The translations under genes were made by a program, and so were the position numbers. Under the pieces are notes generated by a model. That model was not told where the DNA came from. It did not search any database and saw nothing but the letters and a program-made list of their open reading frames with translations. From Chryseobacterium indologenes (GTDB lineage: Bacteria > Bacteroidota > Bacteroidia > Flavobacteriales > Weeksellaceae), in NCBI RefSeq assembly GCF_018362995.1, contig NZ_CP074372.1:2170001-2234000 (forward strand): a stretch of DNA of 64,000 nt, written 5' to 3'. The number at the start of each line of letters is the position of its first letter. The first letter of the stretch is position 1. Shown piece by piece: positions 16,296 through 24,105 of the stretch.

Positions 16296-16700
16296 TTAGC
16301 TCATCGGCCAAAGTCCGTCATAAGATGAGTTTCCATACGTAATGCTTTCAGCGCTTACTACAAAGCTGATCAGCATATTGTTGCTGTCTACCGCATCAAA
16401 GTCTACTTCGTGCTGGATAACATATCCGTTTTCCCACTTCAAAGAGATCAATGTTCCTTCTTCGTGAGATTTATTAAAGTTTATTTCTCCGCTCGTAGGT
16501 TTATATTTGCTGTTCAGTAAACTTTCTAAAACATCAGATTTTTCTGTTGCTTCAATTGTTACTTTAATTAATGCGTTTGACGGATCAGATGCTACACGTC
16601 CTGAAATGTCTGTAGATCTTGATACGCTGTAGTTAAGCTTTAGCAACTTCTGACCTTCCCCTCCATTGAATTTTAAGATTCCTCTTGAATTTCCTGCCAT
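16296..16700 (-). CDS. tssD: T6SS tube protein TssD (Hcp-like)
   Basis: 134 residues matching the Bacteroidota TssD tube protein. It begins NSRGILKFNGGEGQKLLKLN, has the SRSTDISGRVASDPSNALI strand pair, and ends VVSAESITYGNSSYDGLWP. The length is typical. The protein forms stacked hexameric rings inside the sheath. It is an isolated gene with its own promoter-like box and terminator, which fits the need for many copies per tube. Confidence 0.9.
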   Translation of the reverse strand: MAGNSRGILKFNGGEGQKLLKLNYSVSRSTDISGRVASDPSNALIKVTIEATEKSDVLESLLNSKYKPTSGEINFNKSHEEGTLISLKWENGYVIQHEVDFDAVDSNNMLISFVVSAESITYGNSSYDGLWPMS

Positions 16701-16752
16701 ATTCTTAAATTTTAATCATTAACAACTGTTCCCAGATATAGGATTTATACAA

Positions 16753-16760
16753 CAAAGATA
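16753..16760 (-). promoter_or_regulatory. Promoter -7 box upstream of tssD
   Basis: TATCTTTG on the minus strand is an exact match to the Bacteroidota -7 consensus TAnnTTTG. It lies 53 bases before the tssD ATG. A clear TTG at -33 is missing (TTT/TTA instead). Confidence 0.5.
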
Positions 16761-16995
16761 GACTTCATGTTCTAATTTAAAAAGTTTTTGGATAACAGTT
16801 TCATAAATTGTAGTAGTTCTACGACATTTATTAAAATTTCGAATTAAAAATCAATTCTAGAATTTTAAACTAAATTACCTTATTTTTCATTGAAATTTTT
16901 CTACACAACCCTTTATAACCGCGTAAACAAAGGAAACCAAAAAAACAACCACTTTATTCAATATCAATGATTTAGCATTCCTTTTTTTGGTAAAC

Positions 16996-17274
16996 TCAAT
17001 AATGCTTATACCCATACCCAATTATCATGATGATAAGGTTAATGATTACGAGACCCATTAAAATATTGCTGTATTTTCTTTTTTTATCAATAAAGCTCAG
17101 GCCCAGAGTAAAAAAAAACAACAATAAGGTATATACGGCAGGATACATTTGAAAAGCTTCAGAAAATTTTCCTTCAAATACGAGTACAATTGCTCTCTGA
17201 GCTCCACATCCCAGACATTCTACCCCCAGGAACTTTTTACTGGGACAGGTAAGCATGAAATCTTCGATATCCAT
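16996..17274 (-). CDS. DUF2752 small membrane protein
   Basis: 92 residues with the DUF2752 pattern CPSKKFLGVECLGCGAQRA, a short amphipathic segment, and two membrane helices ([32 protein letters not shown]). The function of the family is unknown. The CxxCG motif suggests metal or redox chemistry. It lies 28 bases after the ene-reductase gene on the same strand and may be co-transcribed. Confidence 0.8.
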   Translation of the reverse strand: MDIEDFMLTCPSKKFLGVECLGCGAQRAIVLVFEGKFSEAFQMYPAVYTLLLFFFTLGLSFIDKKRKYSNILMGLVIINLIIMIIGYGYKHY

Positions 17275-17302
17275 TTCTGAGCTTTTATGAGTTTTTCATT
17301 AT

Positions 17303-18355
17303 CTAAGAAGAGATTTTGGCTCTGGTATACTGATGTGGGAAAAAGCAGTCTTCTTTCATTTCAAAAGATCCCTGAACGGCAATATATGGGTTTCTAAGGA
17401 TCTCTCTTGCTACAAAAATAAGGTCTGCATCACCTTTCTGAAGGATTTCTTCAGCCTGTTCCACTTTGGTTATTAATCCTACAGCTCCTGTCTTTACACC
17501 GGCTTCATTTCTCACCTGCGAAGAAAAAGGAACCTGATAACCATCGAAAACCGAAATTTTTGCACCATGAATATTTCCTCCGCTGGATACATCAACAAGG
17601 TCTACAGCGTGTTCTTTTAAAATCTTTGCCAGTTCTACACTGCTTTGAATATCCCAGCCGTTCTCAGCATACTCCGTTCCGGAAATTCTTACAAAAAGGG
17701 CCGTATTTTCATTCAATTCTTCGTTAACAGCATCTACAATTTCGATCAGAAACCTGATTCTGTTTTCAAAATTCCCTCCATATTCATCAGTTCTGATATT
17801 GGAAAGCGGTGACAGAAACTGATGAATCAGATATCCGTGTGCCCCATGAATTTCAATAATATCAAAACCTGCTTCCACTGCTCTTCTGGCCGCTTTTCTA
17901 AAGTCCTGAACCAGTTCTTTTACTTCATCAGTACTTAAAACATGCGGAATTCTTTCTGTTGGATGATAGGGAATAGGACTTGGAGCAACGGTTTCCCAGC
18001 CTTCTTCAACAGAGATCTGCAGGTTATTCCATGTTGAGCCTTTTCTTCCGGCATGGGCCAGCTGAATTCCTATTTTACTGTCAGAATTTTTATGGACAAA
18101 TTCTACAATCCTCTGTAATTTTTCAGCCTGCTGATCATTCCAGATTCCCATGCAGTGATTGGTGATCCTTCCTTTCGGTACTACTCCTGTGGCTTCCACA
18201 ATCAGCAGACCTGTACCGCCCTGTGATCTGCTTCCGTAGTGTACAAAATGGAAGTCGTTAGCTTCTCCGTTTTCACATGAATACATACACATGGGTGACA
18301 TTACCCATCTGTTTTTTAACTCTACATTCCTGAATTTTATTGGTGTATATAACAT
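17303..18355 (-). CDS. namA: NADPH dehydrogenase NamA / old yellow enzyme family ene-reductase
   Basis: 350 residues of a YqjM/NamA-type FMN-dependent ene-reductase, which reduces activated C=C bonds with NADPH. Hallmarks are an N-terminal RWVMSPMCMYS (Cys23, the redox-tuning cysteine of this subclass), QLAHAGRKGS, the substrate-binding EIHGAHGYLIHQFLSPL, and the C-terminal phosphate-binding region ending in ADLIFVAREILRNPY. Length is typical. It is cytoplasmic and probably involved in electrophile detoxification. It diverges from cytidine deaminase, with a roughly 100-base shared upstream region. Confidence 0.88.
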   Translation of the reverse strand: MLYTPIKFRNVELKNRWVMSPMCMYSCENGEANDFHFVHYGSRSQGGTGLLIVEATGVVPKGRITNHCMGIWNDQQAEKLQRIVEFVHKNSDSKIGIQLAHAGRKGSTWNNLQISVEEGWETVAPSPIPYHPTERIPHVLSTDEVKELVQDFRKAARRAVEAGFDIIEIHGAHGYLIHQFLSPLSNIRTDEYGGNFENRIRFLIEIVDAVNEELNENTALFVRISGTEYAENGWDIQSSVELAKILKEHAVDLVDVSSGGNIHGAKISVFDGYQVPFSSQVRNEAGVKTGAVGLITKVEQAEEILQKGDADLIFVAREILRNPYIAVQGSFEMKEDCFFPHQYTRAKISS

Positions 18356-18400
18356 TCTATTCTTTAAAAAAATTAAACTTTTTACAGGAAGAATAAAATA

Positions 18401-18431
18401 TTGCCCACTTCATTAAAAAGAACTAATTTTA
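18401..18431 (+). promoter_or_regulatory. Flavobacterial promoter of cdd
   Basis: TTG (18401) is followed after 20 bases by TAATTTTA (18424-18431), a 7-of-8 match to TAnnTTTG, with the ATG 24 bases further on. Confidence 0.55.
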
Positions 18432-18455
18432 CCCCCCTTTTTTAGTCTACAATAT

Positions 18456-18938
18456 ATGAAAAAAGACCTACAGATCAGTTACGAATATTTTAAAAATAGC
18501 AGTGAACTGAATGATATAGAAAATAAATTATTTGAAAGAGCCAAAGAGGCTCGTGAGAATGCTTACGCACCTTATTCCCAGTTTCTGGTAGGATGCTCCG
18601 TATTATTGGAAAACGGAGAAATCTACTCCGGGAACAACCAGGAAAATGCAGCGTATCCGTCCGGACTCTGTGCAGAAAGAACAACCCTTTTTTGGGTAGC
18701 TGCCAACTTTCCGAATGTGAAAATAAAAAAGATCTTCGTCGTTGGAGGCCCTAAAGAATTTCATGAAAAGAATCCCCCGATTCCTCCTTGCGGGGCATGC
18801 CGCCAGAGTCTGATAGAATATGAGACCAAACAACATGAAGATATAGACCTTTATTTCTCAAGCATGAATGAAGAGGTTGTAAAAGTGCATGCAGTGAAAG
18901 ATCTGCTTCCTTTTTATTTTGATTCTTCATTCTTGTAA
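18456..18938 (+). CDS. cdd: Cytidine deaminase
   Basis: 160 residues. It has the zinc-dependent deaminase core: SGLCAERTTLFW with Cys72, Ala73 and catalytic Glu74, and PPCGACRQSL with Cys112 and Cys115 as the remaining zinc ligands. The substrate-binding NxxEN element is seen as NNQENAAYPSG. It converts cytidine and deoxycytidine to the uridine forms for pyrimidine salvage. It is a single gene that ends near a bidirectional terminator. Confidence 0.93.
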   Translation: MKKDLQISYEYFKNSSELNDIENKLFERAKEARENAYAPYSQFLVGCSVLLENGEIYSGNNQENAAYPSGLCAERTTLFWVAANFPNVKIKKIFVVGGPKEFHEKNPPIPPCGACRQSLIEYETKQHEDIDLYFSSMNEEVVKVHAVKDLLPFYFDSSFL

Positions 18939-19015
18939 CAAAGAGTTTTTTGCACCATGTCATTTAAAACCTTGACATGGTGTGATTAAAAACAACAAAC
19001 TTCATATTTCACCAT

Positions 19016-19057
19016 AAAAAAAGACTGTCTCATCATTTGAAACAGTCTTGTTTTTTT
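19016..19057. terminator. Bidirectional terminator between cdd and barstar genes
   Basis: AAGACTGT / ACAGTCTT stem, A-rich on the left and T-rich on the right, so it can serve both convergent genes. A separate hairpin without a T tail lies at 18952-18983. Confidence 0.65.
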
Positions 19058-19369
19058 CTATTCTTCGTCTTCCGATTCTACATCCTCATCGTCTTCATAC
19101 TGCTCAAGATAGTAGCTAAAGCTAAATTCCTCTACTTCTTCTTCAGCATCTTCCAAAGTAGTCAGCAAATCTTCAAAAATCTCAAGCTGATCTACGGTCA
19201 TGTTTACGAATTCCAGGTGGAGTGGCATTTCCATATCTCCGGTGATGGTATCAAAAAGCGCATCAAGATTATCGCCAAAATGTTCAGGAAGTTGAATCTT
19301 TTCCTTTAACTGGGCATAAAAATCTTCATAGTCACCTATGTCTGTAAAATCTATATATACTGTCTTCAT
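19058..19369 (-). CDS. Barstar-family ribonuclease inhibitor
   Basis: 103 residues matching barstar: MKTVYIDFTDIGDYEDFYAQ, then the helix LPEHFGDNLDALFDTITGDM that contacts the ribonuclease active site, and the central strand/helix PLHLEFVNM. It should bind and block the barnase-type enzyme encoded 151 bases upstream on the same strand, protecting the cytoplasm. The C-terminus carries an unusual acidic tail (DDEDVESEDEE). Confidence 0.9.
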   Translation of the reverse strand: MKTVYIDFTDIGDYEDFYAQLKEKIQLPEHFGDNLDALFDTITGDMEMPLHLEFVNMTVDQLEIFEDLLTTLEDAEEEVEEFSFSYYLEQYEDDEDVESEDEE

Positions 19370-19479
19370 ATTGAACTAAATTTCCAATTTTTATTGATTA
19401 AAAAAGTTTTGCAGACTTTTCAGAGCTTTTCTACAATACTTTTTATTCATCAAAATTAATACTTCTCACCTATTAAATA

Positions 19480-19512
19480 CAAATTGCTCATTGCGAGGAA
19501 TGCAATGATTAT
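19480..19512. repeat. Fragment resembling the 'cattgcgaggaa' dispersed element
   Basis: The gap between the barnase and barstar genes contains CATTGCGAGGAATGCAATG, with short inverted ends (CATTGC / GCAATG). I recall similar CATTGCGAGGAA text as a common dispersed intergenic element in Bacteroidota. Only one copy is visible here. Confidence 0.35.
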
Positions 19513-19520
19513 TTCTACAA

Positions 19521-20033
19521 TTATTGCTTTTCAAAGCTCTTATAATGATTTTTGGTAAGGTATACTTCTCCGTTTTGGGTATAAATGATACGGTCAGCAT
19601 TTCTTCCGCCACAATGATAATTCACATCTGCTTCAAAATACTTTTCTCCATCAGGCAAACGTCCTTCCCTGTTTCCGAATTTATCTCCACCAATCGCTTT
19701 TCCGGGAAGTACATCACACAGGTTTCCTTTAGAAGGATTCCATCCCTTCTTTCTGGCTTCATTTTTAGTGATATAATAATCCGGGAGCTTATGATTCTGT
19801 TTCACATAGCTGATCACCGTCTTTTCTTCCGTCAACTGATCAATGGAAACCTGGGCAGATGAAGTATTATATTGGTTTTCTGAAGAGGTACTTCCATAAT
19901 TCACCGTTTCCTTTTTTACCGGATCCGGCTGATTTTTTTTATCTGCAATAAAATTATTATAAACATACATGACAGACATTCCGAAAAGAAGTCCCAGACA
20001 GATAAAAAATACAGATCTTATTTTTCCGTTCAT
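19521..20033 (-). CDS. Barnase-type exported or membrane-tethered ribonuclease
   Basis: 170 residues. One N-terminal membrane or signal segment (VFFICLGLLFGMSVMYVY) is followed by a Ser/Asn-rich linker and a barnase/ribonuclease N1 domain at about 75-170. The catalytic triad is recognisable as Glu134 (YFEADVNY), Arg148 (NADRIIYT) and His163 (TKNHYKSF). The spacings of 14 and 15 residues equal those of Glu73, Arg87 and His102 in barnase. It cleaves RNA outside the cytoplasm. The gene follows nadE closely (26 bases) and precedes its inhibitor. Confidence 0.9.
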   Translation of the reverse strand: MNGKIRSVFFICLGLLFGMSVMYVYNNFIADKKNQPDPVKKETVNYGSTSSENQYNTSSAQVSIDQLTEEKTVISYVKQNHKLPDYYITKNEARKKGWNPSKGNLCDVLPGKAIGGDKFGNREGRLPDGEKYFEADVNYHCGGRNADRIIYTQNGEVYLTKNHYKSFEKQ

Positions 20034-20059
20034 AGCTGTTATTTAATGTAATATCATTA

Positions 20060-20851
20060 CTATGCTCTCCATTCTTCAGGAATATCACAAACCGGAATAG
20101 GATCCATTTTGTGCTTCGCAGCCTTATGCATTCTGTTGAAGATCTGGAAAACTTCCTTATCTCTTCCTTCATAGTCATCAGCCGTTTTTGTTCCGTATTC
20201 TTTTTGGATTTTTTCCAGTTCCGGATACGTAGCACCAATCTGCTGTTCATCTGTTCTGTCAACATCCCAAAGTCCATCAGTAGGAATTGCTTCCTGGATA
20301 CTTTTGATAAGATTTAATCCTCTGGCCAATTCATACACTTCAGTTTTATAAAGGTCAGCAATTGGAGAAACGTCTACCCCTCCATCACCGTATTTTGTAT
20401 AGAAACCAATTCCGAAATCTTCTACTTTATTACCGGTTCCGCACACTAAAAGTCCGTTCAGTTGTCCGTAATAATACAGGGTAAGCATTCTCAGGCGGGC
20501 TCTTGTATTGGCAAAAGCCAGTTTTTCGTTAGGGTACAGATCATCTTTTACATCAAAAGTTTTGTAAAGCTCCTCAAAGGCAGGCGTCAGATCCACAGAC
20601 ATTGTTTCCACATTAGGAAATCTGGACGTAAGGTCATTCATATGATCCTGTGCACGACCTACCTGATCCGCTTTCTGGCGAATTGGCATTTCGATCAGTA
20701 ATGTTTTCAGGCCTGTCATTGCCGCTAATGTAGAAACAACTCCTGAATCTACACCTCCTGAAACTCCAATTACGTATCCGTTCACTTTTGCTTTTGTAGC
20801 ATAATCTTTTAACCAGTTTACAATATGATCTATCACTTTTTGTGTCTGCAT
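20060..20851 (-). CDS. nadE: NAD+ synthase
   Basis: 263 residues, without the glutaminase domain, so the ammonia-dependent form. The ATP-pyrophosphatase P-loop is VIGVSGGVDSGVVSTLAAM (SGGVDS at 31-36). Later family motifs include GTGNKVEDFGIGFYTKYGDG and LYKTEVYELA. It amidates deamido-NAD to NAD+ in the last biosynthetic step. It is the first gene of a minus-strand group with the ribonuclease and its inhibitor and lies 13 bases after an acetyltransferase gene, so it may belong to a longer transcript. Confidence 0.93.
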   Translation of the reverse strand: MQTQKVIDHIVNWLKDYATKAKVNGYVIGVSGGVDSGVVSTLAAMTGLKTLLIEMPIRQKADQVGRAQDHMNDLTSRFPNVETMSVDLTPAFEELYKTFDVKDDLYPNEKLAFANTRARLRMLTLYYYGQLNGLLVCGTGNKVEDFGIGFYTKYGDGGVDVSPIADLYKTEVYELARGLNLIKSIQEAIPTDGLWDVDRTDEQQIGATYPELEKIQKEYGTKTADDYEGRDKEVFQIFNRMHKAAKHKMDPIPVCDIPEEWRA

Positions 20852-20864
20852 CGTTTATATTTTT

Positions 20865-21398
20865 TTAGTCTATTCCAAATTCCTGAGGGTATTTTACCAC
20901 TCCTTTTTTATTTTTTAACCCGTCTTTTACCAATTCTACATCCATTCCATTTTCTTCCGGAATATCGAATGGAAAAGAAATCCCAAAAATACTTGTTTTT
21001 TTGTAACCAAAGCGCGGATAATAATTTTCATGTCCGATCAGTATTACAGATTTATATCCCAGTTCTTTGGCAATACAGTGTCCTGCGGTAATCAGCTTTC
21101 CTCCAAGTCCCTGATTTTGAAACTCAGGTTTTACAGAAACAGGAGCCAATGCAAGGGATTGGAAAGCCTCTCCATCACCTTCAATGGTAATTTTTGTAAA
21201 CAGGATATGACCTGCAATTCTTCCATCTTCATTTTCAGCAACCAGGGATAACTCCGGAATAAAAGCTTCAGATCGTCTCAGTTTTTCAACCAGGAACTGT
21301 TCCTGATGATCACTATGTTCCATTTCTCTGAACGCTTCTTCTGTAAGTTCAAAAACCTGTTGATAATCTTTTTCTTCTTCCTTTCGTATTGTTATCAT
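20865..21398 (-). CDS. GNAT N-acetyltransferase (YhbS-like)
   Basis: 177 residues with the GNAT acetyl-CoA loop in LAPVSVKPEFQNQGLGGKLI, followed by ELGYKSVILIGHENYYPRFG, typical of YhbS-type predicted acetyltransferases. The substrate is unknown. It overlaps the second acetyltransferase gene by 4 bases, so the two are translationally coupled. Confidence 0.85.
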   Translation of the reverse strand: MITIRKEEEKDYQQVFELTEEAFREMEHSDHQEQFLVEKLRRSEAFIPELSLVAENEDGRIAGHILFTKITIEGDGEAFQSLALAPVSVKPEFQNQGLGGKLITAGHCIAKELGYKSVILIGHENYYPRFGYKKTSIFGISFPFDIPEENGMDVELVKDGLKNKKGVVKYPQEFGID

Positions 21399-21928
21399 TT
21401 CTGTTCAATATATTGTTCACGTGTCAGTTCGTACCAAAAGCAAATGCCGTCAGGTTCTTCAAATTCACTTGTTTTTTCAAACCCTAATTTTCTTAAAATA
21501 TGGTTGGAAGCATCGTGTCCGGAATGAGCATAGGCGTAAATAACCTCCGCATTCAGGTCATTAAAACCATAATCCAGAGAAGCTATTCCGGCTTCCACAG
21601 CATATCCTTTACCCCATGATTCCGGAAGGAAACGATATCCAAGCTCCAAAACATTTTGGTAACCATTGGTTTCATGGGTCAGTAATTTCAATCCGCTCCA
21701 TCCTATCAGCTGTCCGCTTTCTTTTTCAACCACCCCCAGTCTTCCTACTCCATTTTCCTCATACTGTTTCTGAATCATACTGATGACCTTTTTGGATTCA
21801 TTGATGTCCGTCGAAACCGGTACACCAATATATTTCATGACTTCAGGATTGGAATCCAGCAGAAATATGCGTTCAAAATCTTCATCTACGAGTTTTCTTA
21901 AAATCAGTCGGTCTGTTTCTATTTTCAT
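21395..21928 (-). CDS. GNAT N-acetyltransferase (RimJ/RimL-like)
   Basis: 177 residues starting MKIETDRLILRKLVDEDFER, the standard opening of RimJ/RimL-type acetyltransferases. The acetyl-CoA site is LGYRFLPESWGKGYAVEAGI, and a late HILRKLGFEK matches the family. Substrate unknown. It is the first of two coupled acetyltransferase genes and lies 11 bases after the leucine-rich repeat gene. Confidence 0.87.
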   Translation of the reverse strand: MKIETDRLILRKLVDEDFERIFLLDSNPEVMKYIGVPVSTDINESKKVISMIQKQYEENGVGRLGVVEKESGQLIGWSGLKLLTHETNGYQNVLELGYRFLPESWGKGYAVEAGIASLDYGFNDLNAEVIYAYAHSGHDASNHILRKLGFEKTSEFEEPDGICFWYELTREQYIEQK

Positions 21929-21939
21929 AATTATTAGTT

Positions 21940-22578
21940 TTATTCTTCAGCTCCAAAAATAGTTACATCTGTTTTTACTCCCTTTTTAATATTCGTTTCT
22001 TTTATTTTATTTCCCATTACATTCAGGGTTTGCAAGGCCGGATTTCCGGAAATATCAATTTTCTGAAGTTTATTATGTTCTACATTCAGTTTTCTTAACG
22101 CTATAAACTGTGTCAGGTCAATTGCTTTTAATTGATTTAAAGATAATGTTAATTGGTCAATTTTTGGAATACCATTCAGCGAAATACCTTCCAATAGATT
22201 ATTATCCAGATATAAGGCACTTAAATTTTTCAGATTTTCTACTTTGAATGAAGATATTTTACATCCTGTACAGGAAAACAATTCCAATTGATCCAGATTG
22301 TTTAGTACAATATTGGTGATAATATTATCGTCCAGGATAATCATTTTCACATTTTTAAAAAAGTGCAGATCTTCTGTTGAAGTAATTCCTTTCTGAACAA
22401 GGAATAAATTTGTGATCGTCCCTGCTTCCGAAGATTCAAGTATTCCGTTTTTATTCAGATCAAAATTTTCAAGTACTGCTTTTTCAAAGTTTTTATCTTT
22501 AAATTCAAGCTTTTGCCCATAGAAAAAAGAAAGTCCCAAAATAAGGTAAAGGGTTGTAATTATTTTAATTTTCATCAT
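21940..22578 (-). CDS. Exported leucine-rich repeat protein
   Basis: 212 residues with a signal peptide (IITTLYLILGLSFFYGQ). A short segment resembling a calcium-binding loop (FDLNKNGILESSEAG) is followed by about five leucine-rich repeats of ~20 residues (for example LKNLSALYLDNNLLEGISL). Such proteins bind partners at the cell surface or in the periplasm. The partner is unknown. It diverges from gldB; the upstream ends of the two genes nearly meet. Confidence 0.78.
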   Translation of the reverse strand: MMKIKIITTLYLILGLSFFYGQKLEFKDKNFEKAVLENFDLNKNGILESSEAGTITNLFLVQKGITSTEDLHFFKNVKMIILDDNIITNIVLNNLDQLELFSCTGCKISSFKVENLKNLSALYLDNNLLEGISLNGIPKIDQLTLSLNQLKAIDLTQFIALRKLNVEHNKLQKIDISGNPALQTLNVMGNKIKETNIKKGVKTDVTIFGAEE

Positions 22579-22597
22579 GAATTGTGTATTTAATCCT

Positions 22598-22605
22598 TAT
22601 TTTTG
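22598..22605 (+). promoter_or_regulatory. Promoter -7 box of gldB
   Basis: TATTTTTG exactly matches TAnnTTTG and lies 25 bases before the chosen ATG at 22631. It falls downstream of the upstream in-frame ATG at 22577, so it also argues for the later start. Confidence 0.5.
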
Positions 22606-22630
22606 TAAACTTAAATTCCATGTAAAAATA

Positions 22631-23617
22631 ATGAAGATTTTTAGATATATTGCGCTTTCTTCTATTTTAGCTGCCGGACTTGTTTCCTGCAAAAAAGAAA
22701 CTGAAAATCAATGGAAGGTAGAAGTCAAAGAAACTGCCGAAAAAGTTGATGTAACAGATATTTCCAAAGAATTTTACAATCCAAATGTTCCACTGGAGCA
22801 GTTTAAAACTCAGTTCCCATGGTTTCAGGGAAGTGTTTCAGACGCAGATTTTGAAAAGAGAAGAATGGATGCTGAGGAGATCAAAATCTACAAGGAAGCC
22901 ATTGGAAAAATAAATCAGGCTACTTTACAAACGGAACTGAAGAGTTTATTCTCGCATATCAAATATTATTTCCCGCAGTTCAAAAGCCCCAAAGTATATT
23001 TATTTTCATCTGCATTACAGATGATCCAGGATCCTATATTTTATGATCAGAAGGGAAATCTTCTGTTTATAGATATTACCGGTTTTATGGGAGATGGAAA
23101 TCCTAATTATAAAGGACTGGAGCTGTATTTTCAAAAATCAATGAATCCGCAGAATATCGTTCCTAAGGTATCACAGCTTTTTGCTGAAAATATTGTAACG
23201 GAATCTCCTGACCATCAGAAGTTCATTGATCAGATCATTCTGAACGGAAAAGTAATGATTCTTCAGGACGCTTTTCTTCCTGATGTTCCTGATTATCTGA
23301 AAATGAATTATACAAAAAAACAGTATGAATGGGCCACAGCCAATGAAGCTAACATCTGGAATTATTTTGTAGAAAGCAACCTGATTTTCGGTGATGATCC
23401 AAGATTGGGAGAACGTTTCATCTCGCCCGGACCATTCTCGAAATTTTATACGGAGATTGATAATGAATCTTCACCACAAATCGGAATTTTTACAGGATGG
23501 CAGATCTGTAAGGCATACCTTAAGGAAAAACCTGAGACAAAACTTACAGCTTTCCTGAAAATGGATGCAACAACCATTTTTAATGAATCCGGTTATAAAC
23601 CGAAACTTAAACAATAG
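22631..23617 (+). CDS. gldB: Gliding motility lipoprotein GldB
   Basis: 328 residues from the ATG at 22631, chosen because it gives a lipoprotein signal peptide (MKIFRYIALSSILAAGLVSC, acylated Cys20). An in-frame ATG 54 bases upstream would bury that signal. The mature domain matches GldB: FQTQFPWFQGSVSD-like text (seen as FKTQFPWFQGSVSDADFEKR), FPQFKSPKVYLFSS and the closing PRLGERFISPGPFSKFYTEI. GldB is needed for gliding and, through it, T9SS function in Flavobacteriia. gldC follows at once. Confidence 0.92.
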   Translation: MKIFRYIALSSILAAGLVSCKKETENQWKVEVKETAEKVDVTDISKEFYNPNVPLEQFKTQFPWFQGSVSDADFEKRRMDAEEIKIYKEAIGKINQATLQTELKSLFSHIKYYFPQFKSPKVYLFSSALQMIQDPIFYDQKGNLLFIDITGFMGDGNPNYKGLELYFQKSMNPQNIVPKVSQLFAENIVTESPDHQKFIDQIILNGKVMILQDAFLPDVPDYLKMNYTKKQYEWATANEANIWNYFVESNLIFGDDPRLGERFISPGPFSKFYTEIDNESSPQIGIFTGWQICKAYLKEKPETKLTAFLKMDATTIFNESGYKPKLKQ

Positions 23618-23646
23618 AAAATTTAGAATTTAGAAAAATAGAAAAA

Positions 23647-23970
23647 ATGAGAAAGACTCAGATTACGATAGATGTAGAGCTTGATGAAAATCATGTGCCT
23701 GAAAATATTACATGGAATGCTCAGGATGGAGGTATTGATAAACAAGATACTAAAGCAACTATGATTTCTGTATGGGATGATAAGACAAGAGAGGCATTAA
23801 GGATTGATCTTTGGACTAAAGAAATGCCTGTAGACCAGATGAAAATGTTTATCCACCAGATTTTAATATCTTTAGGAAGTACTTATCAGAGAGCGACAGG
23901 AGAAGAGGATGTAGCACAGTGGATGGAGGAAATTGCAGAAGAGTTTGCTGTAAAATCTGCCATTAAATAA
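23647..23970 (+). CDS. gldC: Gliding motility protein GldC
   Basis: 107 residues without signal peptide. It begins RKTQITIDVELDENHVPENI, carries WNAQDGGI, and ends in a helical segment (EDVAQWMEEIAEEFAVKSAI), matching GldC. In Flavobacterium GldC makes gliding more efficient but its biochemical role is unknown. It lies 29 bases after gldB, so the two form an operon. Confidence 0.92.
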   Translation: MRKTQITIDVELDENHVPENITWNAQDGGIDKQDTKATMISVWDDKTREALRIDLWTKEMPVDQMKMFIHQILISLGSTYQRATGEEDVAQWMEEIAEEFAVKSAIK

Positions 23971-23984
23971 AAAACTACAATTGC

Positions 23985-24092
23985 AATAAGCTGGAAGTAG
24001 TAAGCGGTAAGCTTTTTGTATTCAGCATAGCAAATTTTAATAAAAAACAATGAGCATAAACAATATACTTTATTGTTCAGTGCTCAAAGCCT
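23985..24092. repeat. Degenerate 'aagctggaagtagtaagc' repeat tract
   Basis: The gap between gldC and the trans-sulfuration gene contains imperfect units AAGCTGGAAG, TAGTAAGCGG and TAAGC, then CAGTGCTCAAAGCCTAAAGC. This style of text recurs in Bacteroidota intergenic DNA and looks like a decayed dispersed repeat. Confidence 0.35.
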
Positions 24093-24105
24093 AAAGCAAA
24101 AAATT

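Noticed and set aside
2354..16700. Considered as a prophage tail module
   Set aside because: No phage head, terminase, holin or tail-sheath genes are present, and the TssD, DUF2235, DUF2931 and DUF4280 combination is typical of T6SS islands.
18952..18983. Perfect hairpin CACCATGTCA / TGACATGGTG after cdd
   Set aside because: It has no T tail on either strand and a true terminator follows about 35 bases later. It may be a palindromic repeat but nothing more can be supported.
20111..21251. Several 60-100-residue frames opposite nadE and the acetyltransferase genes
   Set aside because: All lie antisense to well-supported genes, are rich in Phe/Cys/Ile in the manner of antisense shadows, and have no promoter or family match.
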